Made by a program: the position numbers and the translations under genes. From contig JAYTOA010000172.1 of NCBI GenBank assembly GCA_043748015.1, positions 1 through 25,196 of the forward strand: a stretch of DNA of 25,196 bases, written 5' to 3'. This stretch comes from JAIBBG01 sp043748015 (GTDB lineage: Bacteria > Bacteroidota > Bacteroidia > Flavobacteriales_D > Sanyastnellaceae). Positions 7,689 through 15,468 of this stretch are shown in pieces (position 1 is the stretch's first letter; the number at the start of each line of letters is the position of its first letter). The notes beneath the pieces are model-generated. The model saw only the letters and a list, made by a program, of their open reading frames with translations, made no database searches and was not told where the DNA came from.

Positions 7689-8207
7689 TTAACGCATATT
7701 ATTCATCAATCTTACTTCTTGCTCAATTCTATCCAGATCGAGTTCGCTTTCCTTAATAGTAACTCCGGCCTTTTTGTAGTGAGGTAACCGCTGCTGCACT
7801 TGTTCGTTGATGAATGATTGCATTTCCAACTCATTCATGCCTCGAAGCAGTGGACGAATTTCTGGTGAGTTGAGATTGCGATCTACCAACTCGCGAACAG
7901 GTACACTTAAGTAAAGAGTGATGCCGCTTTTTTTCATCAGATCCATATTCTTGAAAAAACAGGGAGTTCCACCGCCTGTTGCCATCACGAAGTGTGGATT
8001 GCTTTTTATTGAGGATGCAAGCACATTTTTTTCAATGAGTCGAAATGCATCTTCTCCTACTTCTTGAAATATGTTGAGAATGCTACTTCCTTCTTTCGTC
8101 ACAATTTGCTGGTCAAGATCTATAAATGGAATATTGAGACGCTTTGCAAGTTTGGGTCCGAGCGTGCTTTTGCCGCTTGCCATATATCCAACGAGGAAAA
8201 TTTTCAT
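7689..8207 (-). CDS. aroK: Shikimate kinase
   Basis: A 172-residue cytoplasmic kinase that phosphorylates shikimate with ATP, step five of the chorismate pathway. Visible are the P-loop GYMASGKST (residues 7-15), FIDLD (28-32) with shikimate- and Mg-binding Asp residues, FR (55-56) with the shikimate-binding Arg, the GGG turn (78-80) of Walker B type, and IRPLL in the lid. Length and order match AroK/AroL. The ATG at 8207 gives the canonical start MKIFLVGYMASGKS. The near-consensus box TAATTTCG on the minus strand (8219-8212) lies just before the ATG. EPSP synthase, the next pathway step, is in the same window at 23556 but not in the same operon. Confidence 0.95.
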   Translation of the reverse strand: MKIFLVGYMASGKSTLGPKLAKRLNIPFIDLDQQIVTKEGSSILNIFQEVGEDAFRLIEKNVLASSIKSNPHFVMATGGGTPCFFKNMDLMKKSGITLYLSVPVRELVDRNLNSPEIRPLLRGMNELEMQSFINEQVQQRLPHYKKAGVTIKESELDLDRIEQEVRLMNNMR

Positions 8208-8403
8208 TGAGCGAAATTAGGCAACGAACTTGTTTACCTGAATAGAGAGGCAATCAGATTTAATCAACTAAACTGACAAAAACGCCGAGAAAATTATTTA
8301 GGATAAAACATTCGTCAGTCATTTAGTAAAATATGCGACATAAATTCCGTTCGAATCAGATGGTTCGGCAATTGATGTTCCGTTGACATAATTATTGAAA
8401 ACT

Positions 8404-11022
8404 ATGGACAGTTCGAAATTCACACTAAAAACACAAGAGGCCATTCAAAGAGCACAGCAAATTGCACTTGATAAGGGCCAACAAACTATAGAGAATGGAC
8501 ATTTACTAAAAGGGATTCTCGAAATCGATGAGAACGTTACGCCTTTTCTTTTAAAGAAAATGAATGTCAACGTTGAGATATTGGAGCAGGCCCTCGATAA
8601 ATTATTGGACTCCTTGCCTAAAGTTTCCGGCGGACAGTTGTCATTGTCTCCGGAAGCGAATACTGCTATCAATCGCTCACAAAATTATTTGAAGGAATTC
8701 AAAGATGAGTACGTGAGCATTGAGCATTTGTTGATGGCGATTGCGGAAGGAAAGGACAAAGCCTCTCAGATGTTGCGCGATAGTGGCGTGACAATAAAGG
8801 ATCTGAAAAAGGCTATTGCCGAATTGCGCAAGGGAGCGAGAGTTACCTCTCACTCGCAAGAGGAAACCTACAATTCACTACAGAAGTATGCTAAGAATTT
8901 AAACAAGCTTGCACGCGATGGTAAGCTCGATCCTGTCATTGGTCGCGATGAAGAGATTCGTCGTGTGATGCAAATTCTTTCGAGAAGAACAAAAAACAAT
9001 CCTCTGATCATTGGTGAACCCGGCACAGGTAAAACGGCTATTGCCGAAGGAATCGCACACCGTATTATCAATGGTGATGTTCCGGAGAATCTGAAAACAA
9101 AACAGATTTATTCACTCGACATGGCGGCTTTGATTGCAGGGGCGAAATACAAAGGTGAATTTGAAGAGCGATTGAAGTCTGTTGTGAATGAGGTACAGAA
9201 GAGTGAAGGTGAGATCGTTCTTTTCATTGATGAAATTCATACGCTTGTTGGCGCGGGTGGTGGTGAAGGTGCAATGGATGCCGCGAATATTCTGAAACCC
9301 GCTCTGGCCAGAGGTGAGTTGAAAGCGATCGGCGCAACAACGCTCAACGAGTATCAGAAATATTTCGAAAAGGACAAAGCACTCGAACGTCGTTTTCAAA
9401 AAGTAATGATCGACGAGCCTGATCGTGATGCAGCCATTTCTATTCTTCGTGGTTTAAAAGAGAAGTACGAAACACATCACAAAGTGCAGATCACCGATGA
9501 TGCTATCATTGCAGCTGTCGAGCTTTCTCAACGTTATATCACAGATCGTTTTCTTCCTGACAAAGCCATCGATCTGATTGATGAAGCCGCCGCTAAGCTT
9601 CGCATGGAAATCAATTCAAAACCTATTGAACTTGACGAAATCGAACGAAGAATTATGCAGCTCGAAATTGAGCGTGAGGCTATAAAGCGCGAAAACAATC
9701 AAGCGCGTCTGGATGAATTGAACAAGATTATTTCTGAACTTAGTGAAGAGCGAAATAATTTGTCTGCCAAATGGCAAAGTGAGAAGGAAGTTGTGGAAAT
9801 TATTCAAACAGCAAAATCTGAAATTGAGGATTTGAAATTGCAAGCGGAAAACGCCGAGAGAGAAGGCAACTATGGACTCGTTGCTGAAATCAGATATGGT
9901 CGTATCAAAGAGCAAGAGCAGAAAATTGAAGTGAACCGAGTAAAACTTTTGGAGCTTCAAGCCAATTCAAAGATGTTGAAAGAAGAAGTGGATCCGGAGG
10001 AAATTGCTGATGTTGTTTCGAGATGGACGGGTATTCCTGTAAAGGCCTTGGTGGAAAGTGAACGTGCAAAACTGTTGCGTCTGGAAGATGAATTAGGAAA
10101 GCGTGTTGTTGGTCAGCATGAAGCCATTCAAGCTGTGAGTGATGCAGTAAGAAGAAGTCGTTCCGGCCTAAGCGACGAAAGAAAACCCATAGGCTCATTC
10201 ATTTTTCTTGGAACAACCGGTGTCGGAAAGACGGAATTGGCAAAAGCGCTGAGTGAGTTTTTATTCAATGACGAGAATGCGATGACACGCATTGATATGA
10301 GTGAGTATCAGGAGCGTCATTCTGTGAGTCGACTGGTGGGAGCGCCTCCGGGATATGTGGGTTATGATGAAGGCGGACAGTTGACGGAGGCTGTGCGAAG
10401 AAAGCCCTATTCGGTTTTACTTCTTGACGAGATTGAAAAAGCACATCCGGATGTGTTCAACATTTTGTTGCAAGTATTGGATGACGGAAGATTGACCGAC
10501 TCGAAGGGACGATTGGTCAACTTCAAGAATACCATCGTTATTATGACAAGCAATCTCGGTTCGCAAATAATTCAGGAGAATTACGATCATCCGAAAAATG
10601 CACATGATGAAGAATTATTCGAGAAGACAAAGGCCCAAATAATGACTGTAGTGAAGTCTTCACTCCGCCCTGAATTTTTAAATCGAATTGATGAAGTCAT
10701 TATGTTTACTCCGCTACAAAAGAATCAGATTGCAGAAATTGTAAAGTTGCAACTGCATCTTTTGTCTGAGAGATTGGAGAAGGCAGATATTCATCTGGTC
10801 ATCACATCACATGCATTGAATTATCTTGCTGAAAGAGGTTATGATCCACAGTATGGCGCTCGTCCGGTGAAGCGTGTTATTCAGAAAGAGGTCATGAACG
10901 AGCTTTCGAAATATATCCTGGGAGGAAAAATTGATAAGTCTGAACCAGTTGTGTTAGACGTTTTCGATGGTCAGATGGTTTTCAGGAAGAAGATCGAGGC
11001 TGAAAATTTGGTTGAAGTATAA
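8404..11022 (+). CDS. clpB: ATP-dependent chaperone ClpB (Hsp100 disaggregase)
   Basis: An 872-residue protein that, with DnaK, extracts and refolds aggregated proteins in the cytoplasm. The Clp N-terminal double repeat spans about 1-145. The first AAA+ module has Walker A GEPGTGKT (about 203-210), sensor region LFIDEIHTLVGAGGGEGAMDAANILKPAL and an arginine-finger region. A long charged coiled-coil middle domain (about 400-525, many Glu/Lys) separates it from the second AAA+ module with Walker A GTTGVGKT (about 603-610), YVGYDEGGQLTEAVRRKPYS (the substrate pore GYVG loop) and DEIEKAHPDVFN. The middle domain separates ClpB from ClpA and ClpX. The ATG at 8404 is preferred over a TTG three codons earlier. 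No CIRCE-type operator is seen upstream. Downstream come three hairpins in 700 bases. Confidence 0.97.
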   Translation: MDSSKFTLKTQEAIQRAQQIALDKGQQTIENGHLLKGILEIDENVTPFLLKKMNVNVEILEQALDKLLDSLPKVSGGQLSLSPEANTAINRSQNYLKEFKDEYVSIEHLLMAIAEGKDKASQMLRDSGVTIKDLKKAIAELRKGARVTSHSQEETYNSLQKYAKNLNKLARDGKLDPVIGRDEEIRRVMQILSRRTKNNPLIIGEPGTGKTAIAEGIAHRIINGDVPENLKTKQIYSLDMAALIAGAKYKGEFEERLKSVVNEVQKSEGEIVLFIDEIHTLVGAGGGEGAMDAANILKPALARGELKAIGATTLNEYQKYFEKDKALERRFQKVMIDEPDRDAAISILRGLKEKYETHHKVQITDDAIIAAVELSQRYITDRFLPDKAIDLIDEAAAKLRMEINSKPIELDEIERRIMQLEIEREAIKRENNQARLDELNKIISELSEERNNLSAKWQSEKEVVEIIQTAKSEIEDLKLQAENAEREGNYGLVAEIRYGRIKEQEQKIEVNRVKLLELQANSKMLKEEVDPEEIADVVSRWTGIPVKALVESERAKLLRLEDELGKRVVGQHEAIQAVSDAVRRSRSGLSDERKPIGSFIFLGTTGVGKTELAKALSEFLFNDENAMTRIDMSEYQERHSVSRLVGAPPGYVGYDEGGQLTEAVRRKPYSVLLLDEIEKAHPDVFNILLQVLDDGRLTDSKGRLVNFKNTIVIMTSNLGSQIIQENYDHPKNAHDEELFEKTKAQIMTVVKSSLRPEFLNRIDEVIMFTPLQKNQIAEIVKLQLHLLSERLEKADIHLVITSHALNYLAERGYDPQYGARPVKRVIQKEVMNELSKYILGGKIDKSEPVVLDVFDGQMVFRKKIEAENLVEV

Positions 11023-11094
11023 AGGCGTGATATAAATATTAGGGCCCTGAACCTTCTGTGTTTAAAGGCGAAGTGAATTATTTTTTAGAAAAAG

Positions 11095-11209
11095 GAAACC
11101 TTTTCTTTTTCCCTCCCGTTCAAGATCGTGTAGAATGTTTCATTTTGGTTAATTAAGCAATCCGTTAAAAAGCATTGAAGAAAGCCTCCAAACGTGGAGG
11201 CTTCTTTGT
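11095..11209. repeat. 115-bp direct repeat, copy 1
   Basis: Identical to 11331-11445 except T/C at 11126 and at 11207 (113 of 115 bases by eye). It contains a pyrimidine-rich start, CGTGTAGAATGTTTCATTTT, GGTTAATTAAG (11147-11157) and a hairpin at 11178-11206. The 65 bases that follow are recognisably similar between the copies but much more diverged. Confidence 0.95.
11178..11206 (+). terminator. Hairpin in repeat copy 1, terminator-like
   Basis: AAGCCTCCA pairs with TGGAGGCTT around an AACG loop, and AAG/CTT extends the stem past one bulged A to 12 bp. A T-rich tail (CTTCTTTGTTTT) follows on the plus strand. It could end clpB transcription 155 bases after the stop codon, although a conserved leader sequence in front of it suggests it may belong to a small RNA. 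Confidence 0.5.
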
Positions 11210-11330
11210 TTTATGACAAATCAATACCTGGCATTCACCATTCAACCTCAATAGAAATCCCTGATACCAACTTTCAATGCTCACACACAAGAGGCTTTTC
11301 ATTCTCCTTAAAATTTTTTTTGAAAGAACT

Positions 11331-11445
11331 GAAACCTTTTCTTTTTCCCTCCCGTTCAAGACCGTGTAGAATGTTTCATTTTGGTTAATTAAGCAATCCG
11401 TTAAAAAGCATTGAAGAAAGCCTCCAAACGTGGAGGCTTCTTCGT
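11331..11445. repeat. 115-bp direct repeat, copy 2
   Basis: Second copy of the unit, offset 236 bases from copy 1, with two substitutions (C at 11362 and C at 11443). Ends of both copies fall beside AT-rich sequence and there are no inverted termini or target-site duplications, so a mobile element is unlikely. Confidence 0.95.
11414..11442 (+). terminator. Hairpin in repeat copy 2, terminator-like
   Basis: Same 12-bp bulged stem and AACG loop as in copy 1. The tail is CTTCTTCGTATTAT, slightly poorer in T than in copy 1. Confidence 0.45.
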
Positions 11446-11594
11446 ATTATAACAATTCCAACTTGGCGATCAACATTCAGACTCAGAGGATAACCCATAT
11501 GCCAATTTTCAATTTTCAACTTTCAATTCCCCAAGCGCAACTAGCTTTTCACAACACAGAAAAAATATTTCACGCTCTTTCGTAACTATTCACA

Positions 11595-11622
11595 GAATAA
11601 CCACGTATCAATCGTGTTATTC
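11595..11622. repeat. Imperfect hairpin between two 14-bp direct repeats
   Basis: GAATAAC-C-ACG pairs with CGTGTTATTC (10 bp, one bulged C) around TATCAAT. AACACAGAAAAAAT occurs on both sides, at 11553-11566 and 11630-11643. There is no T tail, so it is not an obvious terminator. Its role is unknown. Confidence 0.5.
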
Positions 11623-11706
11623 AACTATGAACACAGAAAAAATTATACGATACTAAACGCGCTTCTCTGTTTAAGAGTAGTTAAGGTTAATTAAGGTTAA
11701 GCAAAT

Positions 11707-11736
11707 GAGACGCCCCGGAAACGTTCGGGGCGTTTC
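11707..11736 (+). terminator. Strong G+C hairpin, third member of the hairpin series
   Basis: GAGACGCCCCGGA pairs with TTCGGGGCGTTTC (13 bp with two G-U pairs) around an AACG loop, followed on the plus strand by TCTTT. GGTTAATTAAG precedes it at 11685-11695, as in the two 115-bp repeats. It lies 18 bases beyond the stop codon of the membrane protein gene on the other strand, so it may stop transcription from either side, although its T tail favours the plus strand. Confidence 0.6.
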
Positions 11737-11753
11737 TCTTTACCATCAACTTT

Positions 11754-13565
11754 CTACTTGAAATTGGCCAGCGTGATTTCCAGTTGCTGAAAGAATATTT
11801 GCTTATCCTTATTGCGAATACTCAATACAATTTCATCCGCTTCTTTCATTGATTCTTCTGCGACCAAACTGAATTGAATGATGTTCCAGTGTTTCGTTCT
11901 GAAATCAGGTTGCAACGGAAGAAACTCGCTGGTGTGTAATACCTGATCTCCTGATTTGAATTGCACAATCAATTTGGCCTCATCATTCAGGCTTAAATAA
12001 TAGGTTTTCGCTTGCAACTCGAAGTAGTATTTTTCTGTTCCTTGCATGTTACCCGGGTCTATTCTCGCCAATACCGCATCTCCTGTTCCACTGTATTCTA
12101 TTTCATTCGCTGAATTGAAATTGGAATAACCTTCCGGAAAATTATCAAATCCCTTCGGTGCCTTGAATGAGAAATGTTTTACACGAATCTTATCATACGG
12201 TTTTGGACTAGGTGGTCTATAAGGCTCCGACAATAGATAGGAATACTTTTGATGATTGTGCATGAATATGTACCAGAATTTTTCTTTCGTCATTTTATCG
12301 TAATGAACGATTTCTCGAATTTTCTGAATGTTCATCGTATGTCCAATAAACGTCAACGCTAACAGTGTCGTGAGGGACAATATTCGCCACGAAATGCTAT
12401 TCGAAAGTGATAGCGCATAACACAACAGTATTACAAAAAATGCCATGTAATCTACCATCGGTCGCATACCAAATGTCCCTGAATAATGCCATGCCCACCA
12501 CGAAGAAATGATCCAGCTATTGATAAACATAAAGCCTAAAAAAGATAGTAGTAGAAATTTATTTTTTTGAAACAATGCGATCAAGCCAACAAGTGATAGA
12601 ATCACAACTGGCGACCAGACGAGCACGCCTGCGCGATAGCTGAACCACATATTCACCAGCTCAGGACGTGTGAAGTAGAATGTTTCTGTGGGATATCCAT
12701 CAACGATGAACGAACCACACTGTAGATAATTCAACCAAAACTGTATGGAAGCAACGGCAAGTCCGACAACAACCGTTGGAACGAATATCGAAATCTTAAA
12801 TGCCGACTTCAACCAACCGATGAATGCTTCTTTGCTTCCAGCAATGAATGGAAGAGACAGCAAGACGATGGCGTTCGATGGTCTGATTAAGAAAACCATT
12901 CCCGCAATGGCGGCGAGTAATACAAACGACTTTCTGGTTTTTGTTCTAATGGAAACATCCGCGAGATAAATGAAAAAACAGATGAAGGAGAATGAAAAAC
13001 TGTGCGAATAGGACGATTCATACACAGTGTAATAGAACAAGTTTGTTCCAAGGAAAATCGCACCACAAGCAATGGCCACAATCCATTTTGAAAAGTGACG
13101 GATGAGAAAACGGTACAGAAAATAGAGCCCAAGAAATGCATAGAATATTGCTCCAATGTTCAAGGCGTAATTGAAAAGTATTGAATGCCCGTCTACATCA
13201 AAACCAATAACTGAACTCGCTGCCATCGCTGATAAAAAGAAGGGCGTCATCGCAATGGCAGTTCCGCAGTAATAACGATTGAATTTTCTTCCTTCGCTGT
13301 GGATGAGAAAATTTGCGGACAAATCGCCAAAAGCATATTTATCCTTTAGATCGCGATAGAAATTGTACTCTAGATCCTGATAAATAAAAACCGCAGGGAG
13401 ATAAGCGTAATAGCCGCTGCCGTCGCTTCTGACGGTCTCTTTCCAGCTATTGCCATGCCATCTATAGCTGTCTAATGCACTGTATGAAATGATTGCAGCA
13501 AGTAGCAACACAAGTCCAAGAGGTCGGTTGTTAATCCACGATATGACGCAAGACAGAATTCTCAA
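11754..13565 (-). CDS. GT-C-like polytopic membrane protein with C-terminal soluble domain
   Basis: A 603-residue protein that I do not recognise with certainty. About the first 420 residues hold roughly ten hydrophobic helices. Between the first two lies RSDGSGYYAYLPAVFIYQDLEY (in part, residues 47 onward), an acidic-aromatic loop placed like the catalytic Asp loop of GT-C glycosyltransferases, which use polyprenyl-phosphate sugars at the membrane. From about residue 450 the protein is soluble and beta-rich (EIEYSGTGDAVLARIDPG, YYFELQAKTYYLSL, HWNIIQFSL), possibly a jelly-roll. Together this suggests an envelope glycosyltransferase, but that is inference. The start is a TTG at 13565; the next Met is far inside, so no ATG alternative exists. 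That TTG is only 18 bases after a strong terminator hairpin, so its promoter must overlap that hairpin or transcription must read through. Confidence 0.7.
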   Translation of the reverse strand: MRILSCVISWINNRPLGLVLLLAAIISYSALDSYRWHGNSWKETVRSDGSGYYAYLPAVFIYQDLEYNFYRDLKDKYAFGDLSANFLIHSEGRKFNRYYCGTAIAMTPFFLSAMAASSVIGFDVDGHSILFNYALNIGAIFYAFLGLYFLYRFLIRHFSKWIVAIACGAIFLGTNLFYYTVYESSYSHSFSFSFICFFIYLADVSIRTKTRKSFVLLAAIAGMVFLIRPSNAIVLLSLPFIAGSKEAFIGWLKSAFKISIFVPTVVVGLAVASIQFWLNYLQCGSFIVDGYPTETFYFTRPELVNMWFSYRAGVLVWSPVVILSLVGLIALFQKNKFLLLSFLGFMFINSWIISSWWAWHYSGTFGMRPMVDYMAFFVILLCYALSLSNSISWRILSLTTLLALTFIGHTMNIQKIREIVHYDKMTKEKFWYIFMHNHQKYSYLLSEPYRPPSPKPYDKIRVKHFSFKAPKGFDNFPEGYSNFNSANEIEYSGTGDAVLARIDPGNMQGTEKYYFELQAKTYYLSLNDEAKLIVQFKSGDQVLHTSEFLPLQPDFRTKHWNIIQFSLVAEESMKEADEIVLSIRNKDKQIFFQQLEITLANFK

Positions 13566-13583
13566 TGAAGTTGTAATTGAAAA

Positions 13584-13610
13584 AAGGCTATCCTTTTGAC
13601 GGATAGCCTT
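13584..13610 (-). terminator. Intrinsic terminator of the amino-acid permease gene
   Basis: A perfect 10-bp stem, AAGGCTATCC/GGATAGCCTT, with a 7-base loop. On the minus strand it is followed by a T run (to 13580). It lies 30 bases beyond the permease stop codon and is the clearest intrinsic terminator in the window. Confidence 0.85.
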
Positions 13611-13640
13611 GGTATTTTATGTTAGAAAAGCCAATTGGTT

Positions 13641-15116
13641 TTAATTCGGAGGCAACGTGTTTTTAGATTCCTTGTGCGATTGCTGCAATTTACTTTTAGA
13701 CAAACCATAGGCAAAATAAATGGCGAATCCAATCAACATCCAAAACAATGCTACAATCTGTGTGGTGTGATCAAGTGAAATAATCATGAAAGCACAAACG
13801 GCAACTCCTAAGAGCGGAATCAGCGGCACGAGCGGTGTTCTAAACGGACGTTTCAGCTCTGGGTTGGATTTGCGTAGCACCATAATTCCAATGCAGACAA
13901 GTATGAAGGCTAGTAGAGTTCCGAAAGATGTCAGATCACCTGCCACATTCCCGGGAATGAACGCGGCGAAGGCTCCAACAAACAAAAACAATATCCAGTT
14001 GGATTTATAAGGTGTCTTGAATTTTGGATGCAGTTGTGAGAATACACCGGGTATCAAACCGTCCTGTGACATGGAGAAGAATACGCGACTTTGCCCCATA
14101 AGCATCACAAGTATCACAGAACTGAAACCGGCAAGGATGGCTATTGTTACCAATGTTCCCAACCATTCGTAACCCGGCATGTGATGCTGAATAGCGTACA
14201 CTACGGAAGCCTCTTTACCTGCAATTTTATATTCCTGCCAGTTTGCAACACCTGTAAGCACGTGTGCGAACAACACATATAATATCGTGCAGATCACAAG
14301 TGATCCGAGAATTCCCCATGGCATGTCACGTTGCGGATTTTTCGCTTCCTGAGCTGCAGTTGAAACGGCATCAAATCCTATAAAAGCAAAGAAGACAATG
14401 GCCGCCCCTCGCATGACACCTCCGAATCCATGTGCAAAGAATCCTTCATGCCCCGGAGTGCCTTCAGGTATCATATAAGGAACGTAATTTTCGGAATTGA
14501 TGTATTTGAATCCGATCACTATAAAGACAAGTACGATAGCCACTTTAATGAAAACTATGATGCCGTTGACGATTGCTGACTCCTGGGTGCCTCTGATGAG
14601 TAGCAAGGTCAACAATAGTAATATAACCAGTGCCGGCACATTGAGGATTCCGCCAATCCCATCTACAGAGCTTTCGAAAGGTGAATGACACCATTCATAG
14701 GGTATGGTAAAACCGAGCAAATGATTGAGGTATTCACTCCAGGCAATCGCAACCGTTGCGGCTCCCAGCGCGTACTCCATAATAAGAGCCCAACCAATGA
14801 CCCACGCTATGAGTTCACCCATGGTGGCATATGCATAAGTGTATGCACTGCCGGCAATAGGAAACATCGATGAAAATTCAGCATAACAAATTCCTGCAAA
14901 TGCGCAACCAATTGAGGCAATCAGAAACGACATCGTTACTGCAGGTCCGGCTGCTTCAGCAGAAGCAGCAGCAGTCCTCACGAATAGTCCCGCGCCTATG
15001 ATGGCTCCGATTCCTAATAGAATCAAACTTGTTTTTCCCAACGTTCGTTTCAGTCCGCCCTTTTCAGAGTCGGCCATTAAGATGTGAATGGGTTTTTTGA
15101 TGAATGTTCTGTTCAT
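13641..15116 (-). CDS. APC-family amino acid permease
   Basis: A 491-residue inner-membrane transporter of the amino acid-polyamine-organocation superfamily, close to the cationic amino acid transporter (CAT/YhdG) group. The first transmembrane helix has the unwound substrate motif GIGAIIGAGLFV. The consensus stretches AGPAVTMSFLIASIGCAFAG, YAEFSSMFPIAGSAYTYAY and FFAFIGFDAVSTAAQEAKNP (helix 6 region) are present, and about 12 helices can be counted, ending with a basic cytoplasmic tail. The substrate is likely an amino acid but is not readable from sequence. The frame continues to a TTG at 15149, but the ATG at 15116 (MNRTFIKKP) leaves a normal N-terminal cytoplasmic segment and is preferred. 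A perfect terminator follows the gene. Confidence 0.92.
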   Translation of the reverse strand: MNRTFIKKPIHILMADSEKGGLKRTLGKTSLILLGIGAIIGAGLFVRTAAASAEAAGPAVTMSFLIASIGCAFAGICYAEFSSMFPIAGSAYTYAYATMGELIAWVIGWALIMEYALGAATVAIAWSEYLNHLLGFTIPYEWCHSPFESSVDGIGGILNVPALVILLLLTLLLIRGTQESAIVNGIIVFIKVAIVLVFIVIGFKYINSENYVPYMIPEGTPGHEGFFAHGFGGVMRGAAIVFFAFIGFDAVSTAAQEAKNPQRDMPWGILGSLVICTILYVLFAHVLTGVANWQEYKIAGKEASVVYAIQHHMPGYEWLGTLVTIAILAGFSSVILVMLMGQSRVFFSMSQDGLIPGVFSQLHPKFKTPYKSNWILFLFVGAFAAFIPGNVAGDLTSFGTLLAFILVCIGIMVLRKSNPELKRPFRTPLVPLIPLLGVAVCAFMIISLDHTTQIVALFWMLIGFAIYFAYGLSKSKLQQSHKESKNTLPPN

Positions 15117-15285
15117 ATAAGTGACCTTGGTTTTTTCAGGAAGTGGCAAGTATAAGCAGAATTAATGTTGCTTGTCACGAATCATCGTTTTAGATGGCTG
15201 CGCAACGATCGCATCACTCAGTTGCTAAATATATCCATGATATACAATAGCAATAATTTTTTTGAATGAGATTTGAAGATGAAGA

Positions 15286-15432
15286 CTACTTATTCGACTT
15301 TGGACACTTCTTGCAACGCTTGCCATGCTTGTACTTCTTACAGCAGTCTTTCTTTTTAGCAAAAACTTGCCCCATCGTCGATTGTAGCGGACAAACGGCG
15401 CAGTTGGATATAGATGGCTTACACGCTTTCAC
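15286..15432 (-). CDS. Small Cys/Lys-rich protein, possible metal binder
   Basis: The minus strand encodes a short basic protein ending KKKDCCKKYKHGKRCKKCPK followed by SNK and a stop. From the GTG at 15432 it is 48 residues (MKACKPSISNCAVCPLQST...), and from the ATG at 15375 it is 29 residues (MGQVFAKKKDCCKKYKHGKR...). Eight cysteines in the long form fall as C-x6-C-x2-C and CC-x8-C-x2-CP, a spacing suited to zinc or iron-sulfur binding. Short proteins ending in CCKKYKxGKRCKKCP are, from memory, seen in Bacteroidetes, but I cannot verify this here. The function is unknown. A near-consensus promoter (TTG-N20-CACATTTG, 15468-15438) ends six bases before the GTG, favouring the long form as a leaderless message. 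The open frame on the opposite strand here is composition noise. Confidence 0.55.
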   Translation of the reverse strand: MKACKPSISNCAVCPLQSTMGQVFAKKKDCCKKYKHGKRCKKCPKSNK

Positions 15433-15437
15433 GGTAG

Positions 15438-15468
15438 CAAATGTGGGCGCTTGTTTCTAATTGCCCAA
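15438..15468 (-). promoter_or_regulatory. Near-consensus promoter of the small Cys-rich gene
   Basis: On the minus strand TTG (15468-15466), 20 bases, then CACATTTG (15445-15438) differs from the Bacteroidetes consensus TAnnTTTG only in the first base. The predicted start of transcription falls at about 15432, on the GTG codon of the small protein. Confidence 0.35.

Larger units (their letters stand above)
11023..11753. other. 731-base non-coding stretch with repeats and hairpins
   Basis: No convincing gene is seen between clpB and the membrane protein gene. The stretch holds a 115-bp near-perfect tandem duplication with a hairpin in each copy, an imperfect 10-bp hairpin at 11595-11622 between two 14-bp direct repeats, and a strong G+C hairpin at 11707-11736. 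Two open frames of 64 codons cross the duplicated parts but have no family features and merely follow the repeat. Confidence 0.7.

Noticed and set aside
8272..8319. ACTGAC...GTCAGT inverted repeat upstream of clpB as a heat-shock operator
   Set aside because: Six-base arms 36 bases apart do not match CIRCE (TTAGCACTC-N9-GAGTGCTAA) and may be chance.
11165..11388. Two 64-codon open frames, one on each strand, crossing the repeat units
   Set aside because: They run from one repeat copy into the other through diverged spacer, have no family features, and neither is preserved as a unit in both copies.
11095..11445. CRISPR array or insertion sequence
   Set aside because: Only two long copies, no regular short repeats, no cas genes, no terminal inverted repeats or transposase.
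15266..15460. 64-codon plus-strand open frame
   Set aside because: It is antisense to the small Cys-rich gene, and its translation is hydrophobic and patternless, whereas the minus strand encodes a regular Cys/Lys pattern.
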